Notes under the pieces: model-generated
What the model saw: only the letters and a program-made list of their open reading frames with translations
Told to the model about the DNA's origin: nothing
Databases searched by the model: none
DNA from: Methylomonas albis
GTDB lineage: Bacteria; Pseudomonadota; Gammaproteobacteria; Methylococcales; Methylomonadaceae
Assembly: GCF_014850955.1 (NCBI RefSeq)
Contig: NZ_JACXSS010000001.1
Span: 3,472,001 to 3,536,000 of the forward strand
DNA: 64,000 nucleotides
Reading direction: 5' to 3'
Made by a program: the position numbers and the translations under genes
In this document: positions 1-8,584 of the stretch, piece after piece
Layout of the letters: each line of letters opens with the position of its first letter
Numbering within the stretch: position 1 is the stretch's first letter

Positions 1-1
1 C

Positions 2-145
2 CTTGAAGGCGTTGAAGCTTATTTTGATGGCGACCGAGAAGAACAACGCACCTTACACGCAGTCGGTGACGGTACATTCATAGTGGATGGCAACCGGTTG
101 GATAGAAGGGAATTGATGCGTTCGAAACTACCAAAAGGGATTTAA
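2..145 (+). CDS. C-terminal end of an unidentified protein (partial)
   Basis: An open frame enters from the left edge and ends at a TAA. The 47 visible residues are polar and charged (ending SKLPKGI) and show no motif I can place. Its position beside PFGI-1-class conjugative element genes suggests a gene of the same element, but nothing in the fragment proves it. The start lies outside the window. Confidence 0.5.
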   Translation, partial: LEGVEAYFDGDREEQRTLHAVGDGTFIVDGNRLDRRELMRSKLPKGI

Positions 146-177
146 TCCTACATACCTCTTGGCTGACCTATCACTTT

Positions 178-260
178 TATCCCCAAAACTTGTGGATAAC
201 TTTGTGACAACCCGGTGACAAATCGCCCTAAGCTGCCGTCAGACAACAAGGACGCTTAAA
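178..260 (+). promoter_or_regulatory. Leader of DUF6794-like gene with GTGACAA direct repeats
   Basis: Two GTGACAA heptamers (204-210 and 215-221) lie 11 bp apart, one helical turn. They are preceded by TGTGGATAA (191-199), which matches the DnaA-box consensus in reverse. An AAGGA ribosome site (248-252) stands 8 nt before a TTG start. The same layout, including the 39-nt distance from the second heptamer to the TTG, recurs before the paralogue at 41562 on the other strand. That conservation supports a real operator or leader. Which protein binds it is unknown. Confidence 0.55.
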
Positions 261-488
261 TTGACTAAGAATTGGCCAGCTCTAAAACTCGAACTGACGA
301 CCCCGCCCGCCACAATTCCGGAAACCGTTGAACACCTGCTTTTAGTTGTTAGCAACGAAGACAAGTTGGCCATTGCCGCCATGAATGAGGAAGACTTGTA
401 CAATCTGCACTTCACGCTTAGTCCGGCGATCCAGAATGGCAGACTAAACCAGATTGACAGCTATTTGCGGGCAGCGTGCGGTACTTAA
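261..488 (+). CDS. DUF6794-like small protein
   Basis: This 75-residue protein has the pattern TPPATIPETVEHLL, then NEEDLYNLHFTLSPAI, which resembles the DUF6794 family of small uncharacterised proteins. The start is TTG: AAGGA lies 8 nt upstream and the identical arrangement is conserved at the paralogue 41263-41562. That paralogue is longer, carrying about 12 extra residues after the shared AACGT motif at which this copy stops. Function is unknown. It reads towards the DsbA-family gene and away from the minus-strand ICE genes, so it is probably separate cargo with its own promoter. Confidence 0.6.
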   Translation: MTKNWPALKLELTTPPATIPETVEHLLLVVSNEDKLAIAAMNEEDLYNLHFTLSPAIQNGRLNQIDSYLRAACGT

Positions 489-697
489 GTATTCGTAGCG
501 TTTGGTGGCAAGCATTACTCATCTCGGTAGTAGCGGTTATAACCATTGTAGAGAGCTTGCCTAAGGGCTGACAATGCGTCAATTGGCGCATAATCCGTTT
601 AACGTATGGCAACCAAGCCTGCCAAGATGATGCTGGCGTTGGCGTCAAAGCCGTGCCTACAATGACCGTCTTCGGTTTTCTATCTTGAGCTAAATTC

Positions 698-1330
698 ATG
701 AATACAATGATACCGGCACCGCGTTTGTTCTATATCCATGACCCGATGTGTAGCTGGTGCTATGCCTTCAGTGCCAGCTTGCAAGCTTTGCAACAAGACT
801 TGCCTGCCTCTATCGAGTTTGTGTATTTGCTGGGCGGTTTAGCGCCGGATACCCGCACACCGATGCCGTTGGACATGCAAGAAGCGATACAAAAGACTTG
901 GCGCCGTATCGAAACTACGGTGCCTGGAGTTGTGTTTAATTTTGATTTCTGGCGCTTGAACACACCAATACGTTCAACCTATCCGGCTTGCCGGGCGCTA
1001 TTAGCAGCCAGGCGGCAAGGTGCTGACTGTGAGACTCGGCTACTGAGCGCCGTTCAGTTAGCGTATTACCAGCAAGCCAAAAATCCTTCGCTGCTCCCTA
1101 CCCTACTAGCCTGTGTCTCCGAAATTGGTTTGGATAGTGAGGCGTTTAACCAAGATCTACTCAGCCCGGCAATCGAGCTTGAGTTACAGCAGGAGATTCA
1201 AGCGGCACGTGCAATGGACGTAGCCGCCTATCCCTCCTTGCGATTATTACTGGGAGATAGACAAATCACGATCAATATTGATTATGTCGATCATCGCAAA
1301 ATGCTGGCTGAGATTGCGCACAATCTGTAA
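698..1330 (+). CDS. DsbA-family thioredoxin-fold protein (CSWC active site)
   Basis: The 210-residue protein begins with a short strand followed by DPMCSWCYAF, the CxxC active site of the DsbA/FrnE-like thioredoxin family. A helical insertion follows, and near residue 180 comes AAYPSLRLLL, which supplies the cis-proline loop (Tyr-Pro). There is no signal peptide, so a cytoplasmic FrnE-like oxidoreductase is more likely than a periplasmic disulfide introducer. ATG at 698 is used; a second ATG three codons later is possible. It converges on the minus-strand transglycosylase gene. Family assignment is firm, substrate unknown. Confidence 0.8.
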   Translation: MNTMIPAPRLFYIHDPMCSWCYAFSASLQALQQDLPASIEFVYLLGGLAPDTRTPMPLDMQEAIQKTWRRIETTVPGVVFNFDFWRLNTPIRSTYPACRALLAARRQGADCETRLLSAVQLAYYQQAKNPSLLPTLLACVSEIGLDSEAFNQDLLSPAIELELQQEIQAARAMDVAAYPSLRLLLGDRQITINIDYVDHRKMLAEIAHNL

Positions 1331-1361
1331 TGTGGTTGGGTTATAAGTGCCCCGAATCTGA

Positions 1362-1949
1362 TTATTCACTTCGTAACTGTGCCATGCGTTTGACTACCCT
1401 TTGCGCATAGTGTTTGGCACGTTCTTGCTGCTTAGTTTTACTACCCGGTGAATGATAACGGCCAATGGCCGTTTTCCAGGTGCCGGTTTTTTGGTATTCG
1501 AGCTTAAGTATCCGGGCGCCGGTACGGGTATTGTGAAAGGGTTCCAGGGCTTGCCAGGGGGAACCCAATTGTTCCCGGTGATAACGCCAATTGACTTGCA
1601 TGATGCCGATATCGATTAAATCGACACCTTGTTGCAGATATTCCGTTAGACCTTGCCAGGCAGCCAGCCGGGTTGGATAACGCTGGGCTTTGCCGGCCAC
1701 GTTCAGAGTCCACGGCCAGGGCCTCAGCTTGCCGCTACGCAGTTTTTGGCCGCTTTCGGTGACGGCAACGCTATACAGCACTTCGGCCGGCAGTCTGTGT
1801 TCACCGGCGATAAGCTGAAAATTTGCCGGGATACCGTCCTTGGCCCAGCTTGCAGGGGTCCAGCTACAGAGTAAGGCCGCTATCATCGCGCCAATCGGGC
1901 TTGGTAATGCCGATCGGTATAAGGATGGTTTTGCAGAAACGATCGTCAT
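1362..1949 (-). CDS. SLT-type lytic transglycosylase of the conjugative element
   Basis: A periplasmic muramidase-like protein that would open peptidoglycan for the conjugation machinery. The key motifs are AEVLYSVAVTESG (catalytic Glu in the ES-type motif), DIGIMQVNW (the GxMQ signature) and AIGRYHSP near the C-terminus, all typical of the SLT/lysozyme-like fold. The N-terminus has a basic stretch and a hydrophobic segment ending ASWA, a likely signal peptide. The frame is open to a GTG at 2000, but the ATG at 1949 has an AGGA five bases upstream and is preferred. It lies downstream of the TIGR03759-like gene in the order usual for PFGI-1-class elements. Confidence 0.8.
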   Translation of the reverse strand: MTIVSAKPSLYRSALPSPIGAMIAALLCSWTPASWAKDGIPANFQLIAGEHRLPAEVLYSVAVTESGQKLRSGKLRPWPWTLNVAGKAQRYPTRLAAWQGLTEYLQQGVDLIDIGIMQVNWRYHREQLGSPWQALEPFHNTRTGARILKLEYQKTGTWKTAIGRYHSPGSKTKQQERAKHYAQRVVKRMAQLRSE

Positions 1950-2051
1950 CGTCGTCCTAAACCGGCACTCTGTCATCTGTTGCGATTTGCTTGGTTTCAC
2001 GCTGATTTTCTTTACTCTGACTGAAGCAGGCCGAAGATTGGCGGCAACCGC

Positions 2052-2816
2052 TTATAATCGCAGAGCTTCCAGCGTTTGGCCTTTGAGTTTGAAGACTTGC
2101 GGCATGGTCCCCACCAATTGCTGAGTCACTTTAAAATAATTGCCCTGGTCATGGTTCAACGTCAGCAAGCCCTGTCTTATACGGTCATTGTCGATATGCT
2201 GCTGTTTCGCCCACTGTTGGATCAAGCCGTCATCTCGCTGCGGTTGGGTATCGACAAAGTACAGATCGATTCGCTGGGTTTGGAATGCGGGCTGCCGCAA
2301 GAGGCGCTGCACCAGGCTTTCACACGCCGGGCAGTGTTTGCTTTTTAGGAACACCAATAAGCGCTCGCCCGAGTCTAAGGCCTGTTGGCCGGGAAATTTC
2401 AATCGCCTCAAGTCGACGAGCAATTCGTTGGGATACAAGCGCTGAAACGCTTCGGCATAGGCTTGCTGAAAAACCAGGATACGTTCGGCATCTTCATGAC
2501 GCATTCTGGCCCAGATTTCGGCGTACCGCTTGCGTTCTTGATCATCACGCGCATGGGTACCTAAGACTTCAATCGGCGAAATGCTCGCCGGACTAATGCT
2601 GCCGCGGATGCCTTGCATCAGGCTTTTATAGCGGTTCCATTCGTCTGTCGACAGCGACCATTGTTCTCTGCGTAACGTGTCTTCAGCGACGGGCTGGGCT
2701 TGCGATTCGGTGTAAGTGAGTGGCTGTGTCCGGGATTCGTTTGCCTGCGCCGGCCTTTGAAATGCGATAAGAGGCGCCACAAAGCCGACAACTCGCAACA
2801 AACGCTTAGCGACCAT
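2052..2816 (-). CDS. TIGR03759-like integrating conjugative element protein
   Basis: The 254-residue protein has an N-terminal hydrophobic leader, then the segment LSTDEWNRYKSLMQGIRG, and a helical stretch rich in Arg/Glu, features I associate with the TIGR03759 family of PFGI-1-class ICEs. The C-terminal half is thioredoxin-like, with a CPAC motif in KSKHCPACESLVQRL and a late Pro-Gln (TMPQVFKL) in the cis-proline position. A periplasmic thiol role during conjugation is plausible but unproven. It starts 1 base after the stop of the upstream gene (2818), so the two are translationally coupled. Confidence 0.75.
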   Translation of the reverse strand: MVAKRLLRVVGFVAPLIAFQRPAQANESRTQPLTYTESQAQPVAEDTLRREQWSLSTDEWNRYKSLMQGIRGSISPASISPIEVLGTHARDDQERKRYAEIWARMRHEDAERILVFQQAYAEAFQRLYPNELLVDLRRLKFPGQQALDSGERLLVFLKSKHCPACESLVQRLLRQPAFQTQRIDLYFVDTQPQRDDGLIQQWAKQQHIDNDRIRQGLLTLNHDQGNYFKVTQQLVGTMPQVFKLKGQTLEALRL

Positions 2817-2817
2817 C

Positions 2818-3630
2818 TTACCGGCCTTTCTGCTGGTTGGGGTTAGCGTCGAGCGACAAGGTTTGAGTTCGGCCCTGCTGGCTTATAGCTGTCAATGTCT
2901 GCGTCTCCCGATTTATGGAGACGATGCGCCAGTCCGCTAAGGCTTGGCCGATTGTTTTTTCATACCACTGCCCGCTATGCCGCAATACCGCATACATCTG
3001 ATCGCCCCATTGATCGATACTGACCAAGTCGAACGGTACTGTTAGCTTCCGGCGTTTTCTATGATGTGCCGATTTGAATGATGTCCGTTTGACCGGTTCG
3101 ACTTTGGCGGGAGTATTTCGATTTAACAGCTCTGTCAGTTGCTCTAGTTTTGTGGCCTGTTCAGCCAGTTGACTCTGCAATGTACGCAATAGCTCGGTCT
3201 GTTGGCCTTGCCAGACTTCGGATTGACTCATCTGATAGTCCAATGCAGCTTTCAACGGCGCGAAAGCCTGGGTCAGTTCGGCTGTCTGCGGGCTCGCTGC
3301 GGCAAGTGGGCGGCTTTGTTTACCGGCCGCGGCAAGGCTTTCAGGATCGTCACGGGCTTCAGCAGGTGATAGATCCAGCGTAGTTACGGGTGCAATCGCT
3401 GGGTCACCTCCCGGCTTGGCCCGATCATCGACCCGAGTCTCAACATCCAGCATAGATGTTGGTTGCGGGGGATACATACGGGCCATGCCGATCCAACACA
3501 GAAGCAGTACAAATAATGCAGCAAGGCCGCCGCCGACAAGTTTGAGCCGGTACGGTGCTGAACGCCGTTCGCGTTGCCCAGTGTCCGGCTCCGAATCGAT
3601 TGAAAACGCTGTTTCGGGTTCGTGATCCAT
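2818..3630 (-). CDS. Membrane-anchored ICE protein with coiled coil
   Basis: A 270-residue bitopic protein: about 30 charged cytoplasmic residues, one membrane span near residues 32-52 (GGLAALFVLLLCWIGMARM), then a Pro-rich linker and a Gln/Leu-rich probable coiled coil (QTELLRTLQSQLAEQ, residues about 140-165). The C-terminal domain is compact (LVSIDQWGDQMYAVLRHSG). PFGI-1-class elements carry such a gene between pilL and TIGR03759. Its start overlaps the pilL stop by one base (TAATG). No enzymatic motif is seen; a structural or pilus-associated role is inferred from position. Confidence 0.6.
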   Translation of the reverse strand: MDHEPETAFSIDSEPDTGQRERRSAPYRLKLVGGGLAALFVLLLCWIGMARMYPPQPTSMLDVETRVDDRAKPGGDPAIAPVTTLDLSPAEARDDPESLAAAGKQSRPLAAASPQTAELTQAFAPLKAALDYQMSQSEVWQGQQTELLRTLQSQLAEQATKLEQLTELLNRNTPAKVEPVKRTSFKSAHHRKRRKLTVPFDLVSIDQWGDQMYAVLRHSGQWYEKTIGQALADWRIVSINRETQTLTAISQQGRTQTLSLDANPNQQKGR

Positions 3631-4196
3631 TATGGCCCTCCCCGGTTTTCGTCAACGGGGAAAAAACGTATCGACCGTTTGATTGGCTCGTCCTGTAACA
3701 CGAAACCCGGCGTAACCAGCAATGTCAGCGCGTCCTTCAATGGCATCGGGCCAAGTTTTCGATGTACGGCCGGCAACGGCTTAGCCAGTAGTTCCGTGAC
3801 ATCGGCTTGCAGACTAGTCTCTAAGTCATAACCGCTGCGCCTCAATAGAAAATGGATGGCGTGTTCGATAGAGATGCATTCCTCCGGAACCGTCACATCG
3901 ATGATCACATCCAAGGGATGCCATTGTGCATGCGATGGCGTTGCCGCCAAGACACTGTACCGGCCTGTTTGAACTATCGGTGCCGGTCGGTTTGCCGCGC
4001 TTTTCCGGTCGATTGACGGCACCCCGGCAGCTGCAACAGCTTGCGGCTCGTGGTCTGGATCAATCCTGCTAACCTTGCTGACATCGGGGCCGGTCAAACC
4101 GATCCGTTCAGGTTTATTCGGCGCGCATCCGGCTATGATTTCCATTAGGATTGGCAGCACAATCAAACCAGCGGGGTGTAGGGCGTTTGGATTCAT
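3630..4196 (-). CDS. pilL2: PilL N-terminal domain lipoprotein, PFGI-1 class ICE
   Basis: The N-terminus ends in a lipobox (EIIAGC), so this is probably an outer- or inner-membrane lipoprotein. After a variable linker comes the conserved block with HFLLRRSGYDLE, LAKPLPAVHRKLGPMPLKDAL and LLVTPGFVLQ, which I recognise from the PilL N-terminal domain of PFGI-1-class elements, where it belongs to the type IV mating pilus locus. At 188 residues it is only the N-terminal module. It heads the minus-strand cluster 1362-4196. Confidence 0.75.
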   Translation of the reverse strand: MNPNALHPAGLIVLPILMEIIAGCAPNKPERIGLTGPDVSKVSRIDPDHEPQAVAAAGVPSIDRKSAANRPAPIVQTGRYSVLAATPSHAQWHPLDVIIDVTVPEECISIEHAIHFLLRRSGYDLETSLQADVTELLAKPLPAVHRKLGPMPLKDALTLLVTPGFVLQDEPIKRSIRFFPVDENRGGP

Positions 4197-4642
4197 GTAA
4201 GCTCGCTCAAAATAGTCAGGATGCCCATCGCAGGCGTCCGGTATCCGTCATTTTGAGAAGCAGTCTGCCAAGTCGGCACTTGAAATTGAAGCTAAAACCC
4301 TGACTCGCCTGCCGAGGGTTTCAGCAGAACCCTGCGCAACCCGCCATTTGATCAAAGCGTTCTGCCTTTTTCGGATAGGCCCTTTCCCGTTAAAGGCCCC
4401 TTCCCTTGCGGCCTTTTTAAACCTTTTGCCGTTAGGTTTTTTATTCCCGTTGCTTCTTCTTCACCCTTTTTCCTTTTTGCACGCAAAATGGCAGCCATGG
4501 CCCTGACCGGGTTGGAACGGTGACAAGTGTGACAGCTCTTAGCCCATGCTCTCCCGCACACAATGCTTCTAAGGCCTGAAAAGTTACGACCCTGCGACAT
4601 CTCCAGGTACAATTTTGATTTGTCACTGACATTGGTAACACC
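4197..4642 (+). other. Divergent intergenic region between pilL2 and the ProQ/FinO gene
   Basis: The 446 bp hold no convincing gene. They carry a strongly pyrimidine-rich stretch (about 4380-4480) on the plus strand that includes an AAAGGCC/GGCCTTT inverted repeat (4392-4398, 4410-4416) followed by T residues, terminator-like but without a gene to end. Promoters for both divergent genes must lie here. I could not fix -35/-10 boxes. Confidence 0.4.
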
Positions 4643-5083
4643 ATGGGATTTGAACAACTGGCCACACTAAGAGATCAACTGGCTCAGCAAACAAAGACTG
4701 AAAAGCCGATAAAACCCCGTCGGAAGATGGTCGATGAAACAACGGCCAAACCGGCCCGCAAAGCCGACCCGCTGGTGTCTATCATCGGCTTGCTGCAGAA
4801 GAACTTTCCACTGGCATTTCCGAAAAAACCGGCGCCTAAAGTCCCGCTAAAAATCGGCATTCATCATGACCTAGCGGCACATGCCGAACAGCTCGGACTT
4901 TCAGCCGCCGACATTCGCGCGGCCTTGAAAAAATGGTGTCAGGGCAAACGTTACCGCGAGTGTATAGTGGCAGATACTGCCCGAGTAAATTTGCAAGGCC
5001 AGGAATCCGGCATCGTGAGCAAAGAGGAAGCCACGTACATTGATCGGCGTAAATCTCAGACACAAGCGTCTGAACCGGCTTAA
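4643..5083 (+). CDS. ProQ/FinO-family RNA chaperone
   Basis: A 146-residue RNA-binding protein. After a polar N-terminus rich in Lys comes the ProQ/FinO core, with IIGLLQKNFPLAF, the strand-helix VPLKIGIHHDLAAHAEQLG, and a C-terminal block containing RAALKKWCQGKRYRECI. FinO-type proteins on plasmids and conjugative elements bind structured RNAs and control transfer, which fits the location opposite the ICE genes. No extended C-terminal domain as in enterobacterial ProQ is present. The N-terminal KKPxRK-type basic tail could widen RNA contacts. Confidence 0.85.
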   Translation: MGFEQLATLRDQLAQQTKTEKPIKPRRKMVDETTAKPARKADPLVSIIGLLQKNFPLAFPKKPAPKVPLKIGIHHDLAAHAEQLGLSAADIRAALKKWCQGKRYRECIVADTARVNLQGQESGIVSKEEATYIDRRKSQTQASEPA

Positions 5084-5155
5084 TGCGCCCTGCTTTCTAT
5101 CGCATAATCATCGCTAATCTGTCGTTGCTAATCTTTGGTTTTAAGGAGTAACGCC

Positions 5156-5245
5156 GTGACCATCAATCACTTTTCCGGCATTGGGCTGTTGGATTTTCAA
5201 TGCGACCAAACAGTTCATCGAGAAAAAAATGACAACAAAATGTAA
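5156..5245 (+). CDS. Possible 29-residue small protein with a strong ribosome site
   Basis: AAGGAG (5143-5148) stands 7 nt before a GTG that opens a 29-codon frame ending at TAA (5243). The peptide starts MTINHFSGIGLLDF, which recalls the FxGxG start of cytosine methyltransferases, so it may be the remnant of a longer gene rather than a working small protein. It lies between the ProQ/FinO gene and an exported 98-residue protein. Only the ribosome site supports translation. Confidence 0.3.
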   Translation: MTINHFSGIGLLDFQCDQTVHREKNDNKM

Positions 5246-5319
5246 TACGCACCCTTGTATCCAGTTATCTTCAACGGGCGAGTTTTCACGTCAACAGCAT
5301 CATGCTACCGGAGTAATTG

Positions 5320-5616
5320 ATGGTCTCAAAATGCATATTCACGACGCTATTGCTGTTTGCCACCACAGGCTTTGCTGCTATTGGCGATGGCGACAAATTT
5401 GATTTTATGCCGATTCCCGGCGAGTTCTGTAATTCACTCAGCGATCAAAAGCAGCGGGATCTTTTCAAACAGTACCCCAAGGACGAAGGAATTATCAACT
5501 TGTACGCGCAATATTTAGGCTTATGCCAATTAGTGCATGACGGCAGCATTACCGAACAAACAGCAAGCGTGTTATGTACCGAGCAGCGCAACAGCCTGAT
5601 TAAAAATCGCAAGTAA
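5320..5616 (+). CDS. Small exported protein of unknown function
   Basis: A 98-residue protein with a clear signal peptide (MVSKCIFTTLLLFATTGFA, cleaved about residue 20). The mature part contains three cysteines (near EFCNS, LGLCQ and VLCTE), suggesting one disulfide plus a free thiol in the periplasm. The ATG at 5320 has GGAG about 8 nt upstream; a TTG directly before it is less likely. I do not recognise the family. It lies at the edge of the conjugative element genes. Confidence 0.6.
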   Translation: MVSKCIFTTLLLFATTGFAAIGDGDKFDFMPIPGEFCNSLSDQKQRDLFKQYPKDEGIINLYAQYLGLCQLVHDGSITEQTASVLCTEQRNSLIKNRK

Positions 5617-5708
5617 CAAGCTGCGATAATTCATATGACGTCGATATGCGGCTTTCAATAGCTGACATTGACTGGGTAAGCGTTTCACGTCGCCTGGCAG
5701 AGCAAGTT

Positions 5709-5816
5709 CGGCCACAACCAGCCACAGAGGATGTCGGCGAAATTTTCTATCCTTAGGTTCAGCGAATGACAGCTTTTCGGCAAGCAAATCGACTTTATGA
5801 CTGCGTCACTACGGCC
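5709..5816 (+). repeat. Dispersed 108-bp repeat, copy A
   Basis: Copy A aligns over its full 108 bp, without gaps, to 27642-27749, with roughly four-fifths identity by eye; the last third (AAGCAAATCGACTTTATGA and following) is nearly identical. Its right end is ACTACGGCCA, the terminus of the fuller 150-bp element at 27602-27751. No left terminal repeat remains here, so this copy looks end-truncated. Confidence 0.7.
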
Positions 5817-5983
5817 AAAAAGCGCCGGTCAGGGTAACTATCCAATTTCATTAGTTAAGGCACTCTATAACCAACTCGGCTGTCCGCTATTCGGCGAGCA
5901 AATTAATGTTTGGCGTTCTGGCTCACAGAGACAGCTATGCCCTTAATTTTATAAAAACAACAAAGTTTCTAGGAAATCGATCT

Positions 5984-6003
5984 ACCCGCTCAAAAAAACG
6001 GGT
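5984..6003. terminator. Weak hairpin, possible bidirectional terminator
   Basis: ACCCG and CGGGT form a 5-bp stem with a 10-base loop, followed on the plus strand by TTCTTTT. It stands just beyond the 3' end of the minus-strand HNH gene (6027), where no T-run follows in that direction. Stem is short, so support is weak. Confidence 0.3.
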
Positions 6004-6026
6004 TCTTTTAGGAGTCAAAAATTCAT

Positions 6027-6341
6027 TTAGGCCGATTCCAACTCATTAGTTTTGCAAGTCCCTCCGTTGTCATTTTTTATTCCATCTGTTTTCGTACGTA
6101 GGGACAGATGCTCTGGATTCACACAACAAGCGATCTGACATGTATGCACAACGTTCTGATTTTCGGCAACCTCTCCTCGATAAATCTGGTACATAAATAC
6201 TTCAACATCAATGGATAGTTTGTCGTAATTGATCTGGGTGCTCTCATCTTCATCCCACAACCAGCATCCACACTCCGGAATGGGAGAAATATGTGACTCT
6301 ATAAGGTTTAATAGAGATTTATTGACTAGGTTCGCATTCAT
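6027..6341 (-). CDS. HNH-type nuclease domain protein
   Basis: A 104-residue protein with the CWLW start (PECGCWLWDEDE) and the VVHTCQIACCVNPEHLSL block typical of the HNH_3 family: His in VxHxC, Asn in CVNP and His in EHL. Cysteines would bind the structural zinc. The spacing between the two halves is short, and the usual AHR motif is replaced by FMYQIYRG, so DNA cleavage activity is uncertain. ATG 6341 has AGGAG 6 nt upstream. It is the last gene of the minus-strand series below the PKS locus; a functional link is not evident. Confidence 0.65.
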   Translation of the reverse strand: MNANLVNKSLLNLIESHISPIPECGCWLWDEDESTQINYDKLSIDVEVFMYQIYRGEVAENQNVVHTCQIACCVNPEHLSLRTKTDGIKNDNGGTCKTNELESA

Positions 6342-6519
6342 TTTTCGCTCCTACCCTCAGGAAATAGCAGGCATGAAACTATAAGCCATTACTATAATGA
6401 CTTAATATATAATTGGCTTTGATTCCTATAACCTTAACCAGTTGATGATTACTATAAAATAAGTCTACATCAATTTTCTGCGTAAAATTCACTTCCATAT
6501 ACGGTAATTTATTACATAA

Positions 6520-7182
6520 TTATTTGCTATGCGTTAACCAAGTTGCAGTGGATATATATGCGGTATCAAAATATACCCGTCCAAACCATCCAGGCCGATT
6601 AAATGCGCGTTTTTTAGGTATAGATATCAAAAACCAGCCACGCGTCAAGTCTATTTCTATCAAAATATCAGTAAAATCTAACCAATAGCCAAAAGCGTTA
6701 TAAATACATTTAATAACGCTTTCTTTCGATGCAAATATACTGTATGCAAATCGATCGGCTAGTCCTCGCTGAGCACTCAGTATGCTGCGGATTTCTTGGT
6801 GCCGAAATAATGTGGCAAAGGTTTGATCTGGAAAGGGACGGTCGTAATATTGAATATCAACGCCTAAGGCCTGAATATCCTCTGACCTTGCGGCTACAGC
6901 AATAGACATTTCACTACTGTGGCTGATGCTGCCGACAATGCCTTTAGGCCAAACGGGTGCACCATGCTCATTTTTTAATACCGGTACATGACTAAAACCT
7001 AGTTGTTCAAGTACTTGGTGCGCACAATAGCGACCAGCACAAAATTCACCGATACGTTTAACGCTGGCACCATTAATTAATGGAAGTTCTTCCGGATGTA
7101 ACGCTTGGAGCGTACAAGGTTTATTATGGGAAACACCATAAAATGGCGGTGATGGGAGCAAGTACTGGGAATGGTTAAGCAT
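6520..7182 (-). CDS. 4'-phosphopantetheinyl transferase (EntD/Sfp type)
   Basis: This enzyme would load phosphopantetheine from CoA onto the ACP of the nearby PKS. Diagnostic motifs are KRIGEFCAGRYCAHQVL, PVWPKGIVGSISHS (conserved SISHS), LGVDIQYY (Asp of the magnesium site; the usual VDIE has Gln here) and the FASKESVIKCIY helix with the Lys-Glu-Ser core. The frame extends to a GTG at 7209, but ATG 7182 is the first conventional start; neither has a clear ribosome site. Position downstream of the PKS/oxoamine synthase operon argues it serves this pathway. Confidence 0.85.
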   Translation of the reverse strand: MLNHSQYLLPSPPFYGVSHNKPCTLQALHPEELPLINGASVKRIGEFCAGRYCAHQVLEQLGFSHVPVLKNEHGAPVWPKGIVGSISHSSEMSIAVAARSEDIQALGVDIQYYDRPFPDQTFATLFRHQEIRSILSAQRGLADRFAYSIFASKESVIKCIYNAFGYWLDFTDILIEIDLTRGWFLISIPKKRAFNRPGWFGRVYFDTAYISTATWLTHSK

Positions 7183-7361
7183 ATAAATAGAATTAGGTCG
7201 ATAAGTCACTTTAAAACCATGTATCTGAGGCGCATTTCTCTTATTTTGTCACTCCAAGAAGTATATAGCGCGTAGTAGCCCATCGCTTTACGCAAAAAAA
7301 CATCTTATGTCGATCAATAGGTAATTGTTAATTTTCAGATCTAATCCGCTGAATGACTAAT

Positions 7362-8584
7362 TTAAAAATAACGCACTAACCGGATTTGAACATAATCATC
7401 TTTACTCATGCCTGTTAGAATGTCTGTGTTAGGTATATTGTTAAACAACCTGGATTCCAGTTCAATTTTCCAGTTATCACCGAGTCTACGGCTCCCTTTA
7501 AAGCTCATGACCGTGGCTTGGGTGTCTAAATCGACTGTAATACCGAGAAGTAGCTGGGAGTTCTGTTCGTCATTCAGCGACAGGCGCGTACCTAAAAATA
7601 CGTCATTATCAGCAGGCGTTGGGGGGCGTCAGAGGCTTTTCTTGGTGTGGATTTATCGCGTCCATCATACTGATATTCCATCAACAATCCTAAGTCGGCG
7701 TTGCTTTCAAGAATGCCATAATTGGTGTATTCAAAACCTGCAACTAGAGCGAGAAAACGGCTACCTTGACCGCTACGAGTCATTGCTTCCAGTTTTAACA
7801 ACCAATTACCCAAAGCGCCTTGCACATCCAAGCTGGTTTGATTAATTAAGTCATACGTTGGGATGAGTTCCGTGGGATACGGTGAATTATTTGGAAAATA
7901 GGCCGCTAGCCGTGGCTCGCGACCAACACCGCTAAAATGAGCGACTCCAACATCCCAATCACCTAAAGTACGGCTCCAACGCAGCGCCCAATCAGGGTGA
8001 AAATGGCTGATGCCATTCAGATTGGGGTTATTGGCGTTTACTGGTAGTTCAAATCTAACGCGCCCATTCGCAGCCGGAAACGTGCGCTCTCGAAAATAAG
8101 GTAGATAGAGTAAATTGAAGTTACCATAGTCAGTCGGAATATTCAGATTCAGCATGGGCTGCCCCAGCTTTTCTTCACTGTTGATATTTTCTACAAAGTC
8201 GGTTTGGTTAACTATGTCAACTAAATGCCGTGATTCAGCCACTCCCCAAAACACTTTACCTACGCCAGTTTGCAGGTTCCAACCATCGTCCCGATGCAGC
8301 CAATTGAGTTCGCGCAAATCCCAGTGTGAGCGGTTGCTATCGAGACTATCGTAACGGCCGAAGGGAATGGCGGTAAAACGATCCGAACTATTATTCCATT
8401 CATGGCGAAATTCAGGTTGCATTAACACGGATGGATCGGCAAAACTCGTGTTTTGAGTAGGAAAAGCGGCGGTTTCAGTAAACAAACGCAGATCAAGCGC
8501 GGCAAATCCAGACCATTCCGAGGCCTGGACATTACCGACCGATACCGTTAATAACGCTGTAATAATCGCCGTTGTTAGTTTCAT
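7362..8584 (-). pseudogene. Outer-membrane beta-barrel protein, frameshifted in a C6 run
   Basis: From ATG 8582-8584 the gene encodes a signal peptide (MKLTTAIITALLTVSVGNVQA) and then about 300 residues of alternating aromatic/polar strands, similar in feel to DUF1302-type barrels that accompany RND exporters and LolA-like proteins. The frame breaks at a run of six C (7621-7626): as written it stops at 7592 after LLIMTYF, but with one more C it continues as NDVFLGTRLSLNDEQNSQLL and ends LVRYF at 7362. A terminal Phe is the standard barrel signal, so the long form is the ancestral protein. This could be real loss, phase variation or a sequencing error. Confidence 0.75.

Larger units (their letters stand above)
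5617..6026 (+). other. Intergenic region holding a dispersed repeat copy
   Basis: No gene is supported in these 410 bp. The region holds copy A of the dispersed 108-bp repeat (5709-5816) and a short hairpin at 5984-6003. The rest is AT-rich and non-coding in all frames as far as I can see. Confidence 0.5.

Noticed and set aside
418..699. 93-codon minus-strand frame between the DUF6794-like and DsbA-family genes
   Set aside because: Overlaps the DUF6794-like gene end, no ribosome site, no recognisable motif.
4352..4657. 101-codon minus-strand frame upstream of the ProQ/FinO gene
   Set aside because: It overlaps the ProQ/FinO start, has a repetitive Lys/Gly tail produced by pyrimidine-rich DNA, and shows no family pattern.
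5181..5402. 73-codon plus-strand frame with several Cys/His
   Set aside because: Overlaps the exported protein, which has a real signal peptide and ribosome site; this frame has neither.
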